A stretch of 64,000 bases of DNA, taken from the NCBI GenBank assembly GCA_001557505.1, contig LSAX01000010.1, positions 992,001-1,056,000 of the forward strand, written 5' to 3'. The translations under genes and the position numbers were made by a program. The stretch is from Reticulascus tulasneorum. Its lineage: Eukaryota; Ascomycota; Sordariomycetes; Glomerellales; Reticulascaceae. The notes beneath the pieces were generated by a model. It searched no databases. It saw nothing but the letters and a program-made list of their open reading frames with translations, and was not told the DNA's origin. Positions 21,101 through 32,582 of this stretch are shown here, one piece after another. Position 1 is the stretch's first letter, and each line of letters starts with the position of its first letter.

Positions 21101-23674
21101 AGGGCGACAAATCGTCCCCTACTAAGCCTGCTGAAGAAGACCATGCAGGAGAAGAAGCATCCGGAGGATACCAAAAAGATGGATACTCGTCCAAAGCCAA
21201 AGCTGGGCAGGCTGGCGCTTATGAGTTCTTTAAGGGCAGCAAGCCGTCTCCTACCAAGCCGACAGAGGATACCCATTCCCCTGACGAATCGGGTGCCCAC
21301 CAGAAAGACGGATACTCGTCCAAGGCCAAGGCTGGACAGGTTGGCGCTTACGAGTTCTTTAAGGGCAGCAAGCCAACTCCTACGAAGCCGGCTGAGGACG
21401 GGCACACCCAAGACGAATCCGATGCTCATCAGAAAGGCGAATATTCGCCGAATGCCAAAGCTGGCCAAGCCGCTGCTTACGAGTTTTTCAAGGGCAGCAA
21501 ACCAACTCCTGCCAAGTCTGCGGATGATGGTCGTGCCGCAGAAGAAATATCTGGATCGCATCAAAAAGACGGATATTCGCCTAAAGCTAAAGCCGGACAG
21601 GCGGGAGCTTACGAATTTTTCAAAGGGAGCAAGCCGTCTCCTACTAAGCCAAGTGAAGATAGTCATCCCTCGGAAGAGGCATCCGGAGCGTATCAGAAAG
21701 ACGGATATTCGTCGACGGCCAAAGCCGGACAAGCAGCTGCTTATGAATTTTTCAAGGGCAGTAAACCAACTCCTGCTAAGCCTGCTGAAGACGGCCATGC
21801 GACAGAAGAAACATCCGGAGCATATCAGAAAGAGCATTCGTCGCCCAGATCGAAGAAGGCCCAGGCTGCTGCCTTTGCTTTCTTTAAAGGCGAGAAACAT
21901 GCCGAAGAACCTACCGAAGAGGCCGTGTCGCAGCCTTCGTCGCCCAAGAAATTGAATATCAAGAGAATGTCAAGATTCCTGGACGAAGCTAATGAAGCGA
22001 GCCCTCAGGCCGATCCTGTGAAAGAGAGGCTTAGCCGCCCTTCTACGCCAAGCATGAAGGCAAAGCCGGGTTTTGATAACCCTTCGAGCCCGAGTTTTCA
22101 GAGAACGGAACCTAAATCCCCCGTCAGATCATCTCAACGATCCTTGCCACAGCCCGTGCCAAGCTCGGCCAAGACGTCGGAATCGAATGACAAGGTCGAC
22201 GACGACCCGGTAGTGTCGGTCAGGAGCGGTGCTGCCATGTTCGGCGGCAGTTCGTCTATCCCTCTGCGGTCGCCGCCAAAGGAGTCAAACCCGTCGTTTG
22301 ATGGCCCGCCTGCTCAACTCGGTCGTTCAAGATCGCCTTCAAAGTGGTCAGGCAGACCTCTTCCAGTGCCGGCCAGTCCTGGATCAGCATTATCTTCGCG
22401 TAATGTGTCTCCTCAGCGGTCTCCTACCAAGCAAGCAGTGGAGGTCTCTGCCTTGTTGGATGAGTTCTTCGGCAAGCAGCGACCAAAGCGGGAGTACAAT
22501 CTTGATACTGCCGAGATCCTCATGAACAGACCACAGGGCGGTTTGAAGATTCGCACTACCGCAGTACAGCTCTTCCAAATATTCGGTGATGGGAAGAAAG
22601 TACCTGTGCCTGCACACAATGAGCGTGTGTTGTTTGAGCGGGAGATGTACATTTGCCCTCACATCTTCACCAATGAAGCCGGCAAGAAAGTGACGGAAGT
22701 CTACTTTTGGGCTGGCGACGAGGTACCGTCTTCGACTGTCGAAGATGCGCAGGTATTCGTGAACCGCGAGGCGAAGTCAGCGGGTGGGAAGCTCATAAAG
22801 CTGCGGCAAGGAAAGGAAACACCAGAGTTCATGCAAGCCCTAGGAGGCATCGTCACGACTCGTCGAGGATCGAGCAACAAATACGACTCGCTGGCACCGA
22901 ACATGCTCTGCGGCCGGCGTTACCTTGGACAAGTTGCATTTGACGAGGTGGATTTCTCGCCATCAAGCCTGTGCTCTGGGTTCCCCTTCTTGATGACGCA
23001 GCAAGGAAAATGCTATCTCTGGAAGGGCAAGGGTAGTGATGTGGATGAGCTGAGTTGCGCTAGACTCATAGGTATGGACTTGACTCTCACAGGCGAGCTC
23101 GTGGAGATTGAGGACGGCAATGAGCCGGCCGATTTCTGGGATATCTTTGATGGCGGCTCGAGATCCCATTCAGCAGACCATTGGCGATTGAAGCCAAAAT
23201 ACGACAAGTACTGCGGCAGGCTCTTCTGCTCTGATGCTGCAAATTCTCGGCAGGTAGGTTCAAGCTACACCTTTCTTTACAGATTATCTCAACTGACGAT
23301 TGGTACTCTAGATTGTTGAAATTAGCCCCTTTTGCCAAGCCGACCTCAAACCCACAAACATCTACATCCTCGACGCCTTCTTCGAAATGTACATTGTGGT
23401 CGGCAAACTGGCGCAATCCCAATACGCCTCTTTCCGCAATGCTCTCGACTTCGCGCAGGAGTATGCCATTCTCGCGAGCAGCATGGAGGACCGGCCATTC
23501 GTGCCCATCTCCACCGTTGTGCTCGAGGGCATTCCCAAGGATCTAAAGAGCGTCTTCAGGAAATGGCGGGATAGCGCCAGCCCGACCGTCATGAACGCTA
23601 ATACCGGACTCAGGCGGGGGCGAAGTCTAAGGGTGGTGCCGCTTACGCATGCTTTGCAGGCGCTGAGCGAGTAG
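18105..23674 (+). CDS. Giant gelsolin/villin-repeat protein with a disordered repeat region (DUF4045-like)
   Basis: Three exons: 18105-18240, 18479-23253, 23312-23674, giving 1757 aa. Residues 1-46 form a charged helix (QQVEQLKDRR, EEKIMQERRERQ). Residues 47-1380 are mostly disordered and Ser/Pro/Lys-rich, with recurring SPTK and SP sites likely to be phosphorylated. This part resembles the fungal DUF4045 region. Residues 900-1190 hold seven tandem 43-44 aa repeats. Residues 1384-1757 contain about three gelsolin-like domains: EYNLDTAEI, EVYFWAGDEV, VFVNREA, FPFLMTQQGKCYLWKGKG and IYILDAFFEMYIVVGK. Gelsolin domains bind and sever or cap actin, often under calcium control, so an actin-associated scaffold is likely. 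The acidic calcium ligands were not checked. It begins one exon before the large exon, and splicing keeps phase (45 codons plus 1 nt). The gelsolin part is secure; the role of the N-terminal two thirds is inferred. Confidence 0.9.
21040..21912 (+). repeat. Seven tandem coding repeats (43-44 codons each)
   Basis: Units start at 21040 and repeat every 129-132 nt. The core pattern is QKDGYS-x2-KAGQ-x2-AYEFFKGSK-PxPxKP followed by an acidic linker of 10-14 residues. The seventh unit (from 21826) is degenerate, with YEFF changed to FAFF and the linker lost. The near-invariant AYEFFKG suggests a short binding motif displayed seven times. Confidence 0.92.
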
Positions 23675-24479
23675 ACGGCAGGCGTGTAATGGTAGTAGTG
23701 CGCGATCCGGATAGTTGGTGGACGCGTCTCATTGTCTCGTTATAGAGTACTCACCTTGCGTGGTCCTGGACGGGGAGGGGGGAGGTTGTATTTTCATACT
23801 GCATAGGGAAGATAGGGGATGGCGTTTGGGGTGGCATCGACGGTTGTTGATTTATGTACGATGAGACAAGACAGCATTCTTGACGATATTGAAATGTTTA
23901 TTCGAGTGTCATGGGCATGTGAATCGATCGTACATCTATCTAAGCGGCCGTACGGATATGGGGCATGTGTAATGGAAGTCAAGGCAAGGAGGGATGCTGT
24001 GATTCAACATGGATAGAGATGTCGATAGCCAGCTGGCTGCAGCTGGCAGTGCTTATATGGCTGATGCGGACTTTGAACCAAGGGGATGTGGAAGGACAGA
24101 TATTCCATTTGCCGGGCCGCAGGCTGAATGGATGTGGCACCACGGATTGGAACCCCTGTTCAAATATTTCGAGGCCACGATTGTTCAAAGGACACATTCA
24201 TTCCGAAGAGTGTGGAATTCTTTTTCAGTCGAACACTTTCGACCAGCTTCGCACTCTCTCTTTCTGCTCTCTCATTTTTGTCGACTTCCACACCTGGCAG
24301 CAACTCTTTAGTACGACGCATACAACTGCATATTGGGAATTTCTTTCGCATCGACGAGAGGTCCCTATAGCTGGCTTCCTAATGTCCATTAGTTGATTGT
24401 GATCCCTGGACCGCGAAAACCCCCCCGATTCCACTTTGAGAGTCGCATCGAGCTCCCCTGAGCTATCCACACTAGCACG
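23675..24479. other. Intergenic
   Basis: About 800 bases between two rightward genes. No gene is supported. Small overlapping frames at 23965-24396 lack family features. Confidence 0.5.
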
Positions 24480-26767
24480 ATGAGTTCCGAATACTCCTAC
24501 GATGAGCAGGTAAATAGAGCCCTTCGCCTCAGGCTTTTGTCAACCGGCTTTGGCAGGTTTGCTGACGTCCTGGCAGGGGCAATTCTTCCCCTTCTTCATC
24601 CTCACCCTAACCGGGATCGTCACCCTTCCTCTCACCTACAGTCTCGTCCGCCCGTCAAGAGAACTCGATGCGATAGCGCCACGCATCCAGACCGACTTCA
24701 AGCCGGAGCATGCCGACCTCGTACAAGTGCAGCGCTCGGCGCAGAAGCGGCGGGAGCGCAAGCTGAAACGGATCCTTTTCGTGCTGGCGGGATGGGCCAT
24801 CATGGCGGGTATGGCGTACTTGATCATGGTGACGCAGACGACGGTCACCAAGATATGGAACCCTTACGATATTCTCGGCATCTCAGACGTAGGTACACCG
24901 TTGCAAGGAGGGAGGTCTTGGAAGACTTGGATCGTGGGCTGACGTGATTGTAGACGGCCAATGAGCGGGCTATCAAGTCTGCGTACAAGCAGCTGGGCAA
25001 GAAGTTCCACCCCGACAAGATCAAGCCTGATGCGGCCAAGAACGAGACGATAGAGACTCTCAATGCACGATATGTCGAGATTTCTAAAGCATACCAAGCC
25101 CTCACCGATGAGGATGTTCGGAACAATTATATCCAGTTCGGCCATCCCGACGGCAAGCAGAGCTTCAGCATCGGTATTGCCTTGCCCAAGTTCATCGTCA
25201 CGGACGGCAACGGCAAATACGTCGTCCTGGTCTACACAATGCTTCTGGGCGTGCTTCTACCATACCTTGTCGGTACCTGGTGGTACGGTTCTCAACGCAT
25301 GTCGAAGGAGAAGGTGCTCATGGAGAGTGCCAACAATCTATTCCGAGCTTATGAAGATAACATCACTGAGGGTGGCATCATCACCGCTTTGAGCTCCGGC
25401 AAGGAGTACCAGGAGGCGTTGAAGGGTGACAGGGCTGACTCAGGGCTGTCAAAGATCGAATCCAGGATCCTAGCGAAAGGCGCCACTACAACATACGCCG
25501 GGGGCCTGTCTGCAAAGGACAAAGAGGCTCTGGAAGATCTAGACAACGGCCCGCGGAGAAAGGCACTCGCCTTGCTCTGGGCGTACCTCGGCAGAGTAGA
25601 CCTGGATGATACAGCCCTCAACATTGCCAAGTACGAAGTTGCACCCATCGCCTATGCCTTGACCCAGTCCTTCAGCGCCATTTCTCACGCTTACGGCCAT
25701 ACTGCTCCTATTCTTGCGGCTTTCTCGGCCGGCCAGCATCTCGTCCAAGCCATGCCACCCAACTCTTCGCCCCTTCTTCAGCTCCCTCATTTTACACCCG
25801 CCATTGCGCAAGCAGTCGACGGTGACTCAAAGACACATACGACTCTACAGAAATTCATGGATCTACCTGCAGCGCAGCGGAAATCTCTCACTGTAGGGAA
25901 AGGTCTTCTCACTGAACAACAATATAAAACTGCCATCAATGTCGCTAAGCAAATCCCCCAACTCCGTGTCGCCAAGGCGTGGTTCAAGGTTACTGGCGAG
26001 AGGTATATCATTCCCTCTTCGCTCGTTACTCTTGTCGTCAAAGGCAGAATTATCCCACCCGGCAATGAGAATATTCCGGCCATCAACGAACTCGACCTGG
26101 AAGACATCGATCCGGCGGAGGACGATATTGAGGCCATAATGGGCCGCAAGAAGAAGACCGTCAAGGGGCCAGATGGAAAGCTCATTCCCGTCGACGACGA
26201 GCCGATCCTTCCAACTCTCGCACATGCTCCGTACTTTGCTCGCGACCACTCGCCGAAGTGGTATGTCTTCTTGACCGACTCGAAGCAGGGCAAGATGGCC
26301 GTGCCACCGTTCACCTTTACACAATTCGATCAGCCTATTTTCGATGAGGATGGCAAGCCTACCTTCAACATGCAGACGCTCAAGGCGCAATTCGCCGCAC
26401 CACCTCAAGCTGGACAATACACATTCGTCATGCACGTAATATGCGACAGCTACGTTGGCCTGGATACCAAGCTAGAGGTGACACTTAAAGTCGAGGAGGC
26501 AAACAAGGTAGAGGTCACAGCAGAGGATGAAATCAGCGAGCCTGATGAAGGTATGTCATATGCAATCCACTCTTCCGGCATTGACCCGTACTAACTCCCA
26601 CAGATTCCCTAGCCGGTCAAATGAGCGCTCTTAAGTCTGGCAGCGCGCCTGGCACAACCAAGCCCCGACGCGTCAAGAAGGACGAAGACTCGGAGGACGA
26701 GTCCGGCACGGACGAGGAGGAAAGCAGCACCAGCGAGACCAACACCGACACTGAGCCTGAGTCGTAG
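24480..26767 (+). CDS. SEC63: SEC63, ER protein-translocation J-protein
   Basis: Four exons: 24480-24509, 24577-24888, 24954-26550, 26604-26767, giving 700 aa, close to yeast Sec63 (663). The topology is typical: a short lumenal N-terminus, a first membrane helix at about 12-35 (FFPFFILTLTGIVTLPLTY), a second at about 76-97, a lumenal J-domain starting WNPYDILGIS with the essential HPDK motif, and a third helix at about 196-220 (VLVYTMLLGVLLPYLVG). A large cytosolic Sec63/Brl domain and a very acidic tail (EDSEDESGTDEEESS) follow; in yeast the tail binds Sec62. Sec63 recruits and activates the lumenal Hsp70 Kar2/BiP at the Sec61 channel during post-translational import into the ER. Exon 1 codes only ten residues, and the chosen splice leads straight into the conserved GQFFPFF helix. 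Confidence 0.95.
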
Positions 26768-27665
26768 GTGGGCCGTTCAAGCAGGTTCTGACGGGAAGGC
26801 GCACGATATGCCTGCAACTTCCGAGGTGCTCGGGCATGGTGTTAGCAATCAACCGGGCCGCGTGCATGTATTGTCCGTCACGCAAGACTTGACCAGAGCT
26901 ACCAGAGAAAGCACCTTGAGCAGTTAAACCCCTTGCTTGCTGTCTTCCGGGAAGTGAATGTACCGGGCATGTATTGAACTCCGGTCGTATTTGGAGATTT
27001 GGAGCTGGTAGATCTGGACAACCTGGGGCAAAAAGAGAGAGAGTACGTTGAGGGCGATGGCGCTGGAGAACGAACCGTGGGAATGGTATGAAGCTCGCAT
27101 ATTTGCCAAGCATGGGCTAGGTTGTAACACTACGTAGTGTCAGGTGCTGCCTTGTACATATGCACGAGGTGCTTAGCGTCGGGGTGGACCTCGAACAGCG
27201 GCGTTTCCTGGTATTGGTTATTTTTTGGTAGTTAAAGCGGCGGGTTAGAGAAGATCGCTTTTGCCTTGATCTCCTTAATCCCCTTGGCTTTCGCGTTCAA
27301 ACGTTGTGAGCATAAGTTTCTCGTGTCTTCACAACACACCGCAGTTTGCTGTGAGCAAAACATTGAAACATTCTGATGAGGGGCGCCTCGGGGGATGCAG
27401 GACATCCAGTTTCCGTCGCATTATATAAAGGGATAGAAATACATCTGCAACGAGACAATACAATCGACCGCCTTCAGATTTTGAGCCAGGGGATCTGGCA
27501 TGCAGTTGCAACAGCGGAGCTGTTTGCACTCCCCACACTATGTATACACGGCGGCCCACGCGACGACGGCGTCCCTCCTCTGTTACATGAGCCCTGCATC
27601 CCACTACTCTTCCCTCTCGTGGAATAGACCTGCCACTATCCATATTCCAGTCTCCCATTAAAGAC
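26768..27665. other. Convergent intergenic region (SEC63 / DENN-family gene)
   Basis: Holds the two converging 3' ends. No gene, repeat or RNA was recognised. Confidence 0.5.
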
Positions 27666-29619
27666 TCAGCAGACCCGGACACCGCAGACCTCGACCCCCT
27701 TGCCTTCGATATACGCCTTCCGGCCAAAATAGCGCCCGACCAACTCCCGCACAAACTCGGCATCATGCGCGTTCCAGATATCCAAACCCATGCTCTCCAT
27801 GGCGCGCGAGTCCACGCGCACGGCATCCCGGTCGATGTCCTCTTCGCCTGGTCTGAGCAAGACGTCCTCCGCGTGGTCGTAGTCGTCGTCGTCTTCGTAG
27901 TTGCTGTCGGCACTATCGACGAGATCCGCAACGACGGAGAGGAGCTGCGTTGTGAGCCGATGGAAGTAAGCGATGATGGCGAGCTCAGTGCGGGCTTCGT
28001 CGTCTTCCGGCGGCCGGCGGGCAGTGAGGGAGGAGACGGAGTCGGCGAGTATGAGGCTGGGGCGTGAGCTCGATGAGGGCATCGACATTGGTGTTTGTGG
28101 TACGGGGGAGAGGGAGGCGAGGAGGGAGGCATCGCGAGCAGCTTCTTCTTGTTCGGAGCTGCGGCGCTGTTCGCCTGCGGAGGCCCACCACATGAACCCG
28201 CCGTACGCGAGGGCAGCCCAGCTCAGGGGCTCGACAATTTTGTCAAGAGCCTCGTCGGAGTCGGACCCGGCGGCGGGGTAGCCGCCTGTGGTGAGATTGA
28301 AGCTTGTCGAGTTCTCGGAACGGGGACTCTCTGCTGTTCGAGGCCGTGGGGTGGTCGCTGTGAGGCGAGCTAGGCCGTTCTTCAGGGCGCGGAAGCGGCG
28401 CAAATCTCGCTGTGTAGCTTTGACTGGGACGCCGCGGGGGCATTCGACGGTTGGCCAGACTTTATCCTTCGCACTAGGGGCGTAGGGAGGCGGCATCGTG
28501 ACGAGCATGTCCCACAGGGTGTCCTTCATGGCCAGGATACTGTCGGTTGTGCAGGCGATCCAGCCCGTGCCGGAATCGTCTGCTATTGCGTCATCTTCGT
28601 CAATGTGCAGACGCCGCTTTGAAGCCTCAAAGTCTTCGAGGAGAAACGGAATGTCGTGGACCCCGATGGTGAACAGCGGGCGGAGGCGTTGAGATGGCGA
28701 GGGCGGTGAAAGAATCTCTGTCACGGACAGGGGGATATTGGAAAGGACAGAGATGTCATATACTATCAGCACGGTATTAGAAAGCCCTAGCCGCAGCAGA
28801 TGGAGAACAACTTACCGAAGTTACAGATCTCATGAACGGGCGCATGGCAAGAGATCAGAATGCGGTTTCTTAGAAGCGCAGCCCTGTGTATTGGGAATAT
28901 CAGCGGGCCGAATGTGTCTAACAGCGTCGTCAGGCTCCAGGCAGGATGGTAAGGGGACAGCTTATGCCCGGGCGGTATCAAGGCAGTTCCGTCCGAAGCA
29001 GAGCGATTTCGCGTATGGCTTCTCTGCGGCCGAAGCGACGGCAAACTGGCAGAGGGAGACCCAAGTGGCGTCTCATTTAGGAGCTGTTCTTGACTCGACC
29101 CCTCCTTCGCCTTGCTCTGTTCCCAATATTCATCCAACAGGCTCGTGTTCTTCCGATCTTCGGCAAGTTTACTACGTCCAAGTCAGTTTCTATCCGTAAC
29201 TTTCGGAGAATGCGCACCCACGCAGCCATATCCTTCAGCCCCTCGGCATGCCTCCAGGCGCGCCCCAGGCGGCCATAGCTCAACGGCACAAGCACACCAA
29301 CCGCAATCATGCGCGCATGCCGGGCCTCCTCCTCGTCGCACGGCGTGTTCACGAATGCACTGAGACCGGCATGGCCGCCCTCGTGGACGAAATAGATGAG
29401 ATCGTCGGTGACGGTGTGCAGGCCCGAGGGCAGGCTCTTGTACTCGACCAGGCCCTCAAGCTCGATACCGGGGGCGGCTTGCTTCCAGACGATGGTGTAG
29501 CCGGCTTTGACGTCGAAGTCGATGAGGAAGAGGGCGGAGATGGGTGGAAGGTCGGGGAGGGCGCTGCTGGTGGGCATGCGCACCGAGAGGGGTGGTTGTC
29601 CTCGGCGGGAGGATGCCAT
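27666..29619 (-). CDS. LCHN/Anr2-type DENN-family protein (DUF2347 and DUF4484)
   Basis: Minus strand, three exons: 29201-29619, 28816-29141, 27666-28762, giving 613 aa. The N-terminal half matches the LCHN/DENND11 group (yeast Anr2). It begins with an upstream DENN-like strand, LFLIDFDVKAGYTIVWKQ, then a VEYKSLPSGLHTV loop and YFVHEGGHAGLSAFVN. Next come RMIAVGVLVPLSYGRLGRAW and, in exon 2, LLDTFGPLIFPIHRAALLRNRILI, all typical of the tripartite DENN fold. Exon 3 carries VYDISVLSNIP, the fungal C-terminal region and a disordered, acidic section. DENN proteins are usually Rab exchange factors; this subgroup is poorly characterised and its Rab partner is unknown. The first intron (59 nt) is inferred: it starts GTTACG, ends GAG and restores the reading frame. 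The second is GTAAGT...TAG with 53 nt. Family confidence is good; exact exon 1/2 ends are less certain. Confidence 0.83.
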
Positions 29620-31020
29620 TGTCGTCTATCGAGCGCGGCGCATGTTATGCTAGCGCAGAAGGGCCGACCAATTGAATGGTGGGATTGGTGGTGATGCGTA
29701 TCTTGAGGCTTTTAGAATGCCCTCTGTGCAGGAGGCAGGGCCGCAGCGTTGGTAGAGGCTAACGTGGTGTAGTGCTAGCCTTGGCAAACGGTGATGCGAT
29801 TGAGGTTGCGAAGCTCTTTGATAGCGGATCACGGCCCGGCCAGTATGGATAAGGTCAGGTTTCCAGCGAGCACGTCTTTCAACGTCGCACACGTGATCTC
29901 TCTACCTTAGCATGCTATCGATAAGACCCACGACAAAAGTAAATTGGTGAATATGAAAACCCTCCGGCTCACTCTCATCGTAGTGATTCAAGAACCATGA
30001 AAGCCAAATATTTATTCATTTTCGAAAGTGCCTGGCTTATCCAAGGTGAAGCCATATTGTTCTACCCGCCGTTGAAAGGGCTCCGTCTCGGCGATGGCAT
30101 GAGTGGTGGTCCAGAGTAGACTGCATGGCTTGTTACAGGACCTGTTTAACGATGAGATATGTGAGACCCCTAGGCTATGACAGGCCACTCGTATACACCG
30201 TCACCCAAGTTCGTCTCCAAGTGCTCTCTGTGGGATGTGAGCCGCTTATGTGATCTTTCCTACAGGCATGGTTCATCAAGGGCCATGACCACGTTGTGTC
30301 ACCGCACCCGAACACCGTAGCGAGTCAGCCGCCGCAGGTCAGGATGGTATTTTAGTGTCCTGTTCTAGCGTCCGGAGCCCTTCTAGTAGATCATACACCG
30401 TTCCAGCATACTGTCAGCTGCCGGACAAGCGCTGGTTGAATGTCTAGCGCACTTTAGTAGGCTCACCACTGTAACTGTGCAAAGCCTGGAGATCTTAGTG
30501 GGGTGGGGGGCGCTCAGCTAACCTTGGATGAACACTAACTCGGTAATGGTTAGCGGCTCTCAACCACTGCCAAGCGGCCTCGGCAAGGGACCTAATCACT
30601 AACTTCCATGGTCCAGCCCGCCCAATAACAGCATCCCACTAAGTAAGTCATCCCACCAAAAATCTTAGAACCCCCCCCCCCCCCCCCAATACCCTTCTGA
30701 ACCTACCCCACACTTGGCCAACTCGGACTTCGGTGGATAATCCTCTCTAATATCGTTCGCCGCCTTTCTTCTTGATCTGGTAGAGCTGAGGAAACTATTT
30801 CCGGCCTTGTGACCCTCAGGTCTATATCATGTTTCTATAGTACCCGGAAAATCCTTTAAATCTGTCGCCGCTCCATCCCTATTATAGAATCCACCTCCGC
30901 GTTACCCACGCCTAGCCAGCGAAGATTCCGAACGGCCAGCCTCGCTGCGCACGCCGAAAAACCACCGCCTCACCGTCAACGAAACACGTCCCTCCGACTC
31001 CCCGAACAATATCACGAATC
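29620..31020. other. Divergent promoter region (DENN-family gene / SLC1)
   Basis: 1.4 kb between two genes that start outward, so it holds both promoters. It contains a 17-nt poly-C tract and, from about 30900, a C-rich leader for SLC1. No gene is supported. Confidence 0.55.
30671..30687 (+). repeat. Poly-C tract (17 nt)
   Basis: Uninterrupted run of 17 C, about 330 nt upstream of the SLC1-type start codon. Confidence 0.9.
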
Positions 31021-32002
31021 ATGGCGGCCTTCCTAGATTACCTCTACTACTTCCTGGTCGGCTACGGAGCTTTGACGATCGCTTTCTACATGCTATCTCT
31101 CGTCGTGCCCAAGGCGGCTTTCGTTGCGCGAGTTCTGGCCTCTTACATCTCACTTTGCTTCGCCTCCCTCTCCGGCGTTTTTGCTTCTATAGGCTTGCGG
31201 CTAGTGGTTGGGAATGCGCAGAGCTCTCAATGGGCGACCGGTAGATTCTTCAAGTATATCATGCTCGCGACCACTGGCGTGACCTTCGAGGTCGTCGACC
31301 CCAAGAATATCCTCGCCACCACCCGCCCCGCGGTTTTCCTAGGTAACCACCAGACCGAACTCGATGTCCTCATGCTGGGCTGTATGTTCCCCAAGTACTG
31401 CAGCATCACTGCGAAAGCCTCCCTCAAGAAGACACCCATTCTCGGCTGGTTCATGAGCTTAAGCGGCTCTATATTCATTGACCGACAAAACACGAAGGAT
31501 GCGAAGGAAGCAATGGCCGGAGCTGCCGACGAGATCAAGAGAAAACGACAGAGCGTGTATATGTTTCCTGAAGGTACTCGCAGCTATGCGAAGGAACCCA
31601 TGTTGTTGCCATTCAAGAAGGGGGCTTTCCACCTGGCCGTCCAGGCTGGTGTTCCTATCGTGCCTGTGGTGGTCGCAAACTACAGCCATATTCTCTGGTT
31701 GAGGGGCCTAGTTTTTAACTCTGGCACAATTCCTGTCAAGGGTACGTGTTCAATATCTACATCATAAGCAGCAGCTTGGTAAATTAGCTAACTCTGTACT
31801 CACAGTGCTCGATCCCATCCCCACAACCGGTCTTACGTCCGCCGACGTGGAAGAGTTGGCAAGGAGTACGCGGGACTTGATGCTGAAGGAGCTGTACTCC
31901 ATCACGGAAACAGCTAGAGGCAAACCTCTTGCAATGTCCCACGCGGTCGATTCCAAACCCGTGGCGAAAGCAACTAGTGTCGATACACTTTCATCACTAT
32001 GA
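31021..32002 (+). CDS. 1-acyl-sn-glycerol-3-phosphate acyltransferase (Slc1 type)
   Basis: Two exons: 31021-31741 and 31806-32002, giving 305 aa, the same size as yeast Slc1 (303). The N-terminus has two hydrophobic segments (about 10-30 and 35-62). Motif I, NHQTELD (His 110, Asp 115), is the catalytic HX4D pair of the PlsC family. FIDRQNTKDAKEAM is motif II, FPEGTRS (182-188) binds the phosphate of the acceptor, and VPIVPVVVANYS is motif IV. The enzyme acylates lysophosphatidic acid to phosphatidic acid, the branch point to phospholipids and triacylglycerol, on ER or lipid-droplet membranes. The 64-nt intron joins GG|TGCTCGATCC in phase to give VKVLDPIPT, which is conserved. The C-terminal 50 residues are hydrophilic and variable. 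Confidence 0.95.
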
Positions 32003-32582
32003 CTGTCGCAAGTGACTGTCCAAGTAGGGTTCGAGGGCCATTGTTTGTCTCCAAGCAAATGATGGAGGTGGTACGAACCTCTTAGAAGTGAGGAGTTTCG
32101 ACGACATGTTACTCTTAACCTAGATTCGGGTCGGGCATATTGATACCCCTATAGACCGAATGCGTTTGGCACTGAAGCGGCCAACTCCTCTTCATTCTCT
32201 CTTCGCTTCAGATTATATAGTTTTAGAACGGCCATCATGTTGCACCATGTATCGGATGATCCCCGTCTGCATTCAATGAGTCTTGTCAGGTTAGCGTTGG
32301 TTGTCCAGTTTTCTGATTTAATCAAATCATTTGTTCACATTTTGCTAGAAGTGACCCCTTCATAAAGCTCGCTAAGAAACCTGCCCCCGGTTCTGCCGGT
32401 GGTGAGGCTGTATGCGATGCGGCCTGCACAGCCGCCGCCATGCAGCCATTGTATCTCGCTCGCCATGTCACGCAGTATATAGGGGCAGCCTTATCCCCCG
32501 CCCTCCCTCACTTGGCGATCTGGACAAACCTGGTACGAACATAGTATGAACATGGTATGAATAACCACCCAGCAGACAATAT
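32003..32582. other. Intergenic: upstream of the HeLo-like/Ras-like gene
   Basis: About 580 bases holding the 3' UTR of the SLC1-type gene and the promoter of the next gene. The tandem repeat array at 32532-32564 sits just before the start codon. Confidence 0.55.
32532..32564 (+). repeat. Three tandem 11-nt repeats before a start codon
   Basis: GGTACGAACAT, AGTATGAACAT and GGTATGAATAA lie head to tail and end 18 nt before the ATG at 32583. They are close enough to lie in the 5' UTR or at the transcription start. Confidence 0.75.

Noticed and set aside
21040..21912. CRISPR-like or satellite array
   Set aside because: The repeats are in frame, diverge mainly at the protein-neutral level and lie inside a single long coding exon of a eukaryote.
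20959..21955. Two further open frames of about 310 codons (one per strand) across the repeat array
   Set aside because: They stay open only because the 129-132 nt unit repeats in every frame. The gelsolin-protein frame continues on both sides.
29142..29200. Alternative 34-nt intron (GTAGTA donor) in the DENN-family gene
   Set aside because: Too short for fungal splicing. The 59-nt intron with a GTTACG donor restores the frame at a usual length.
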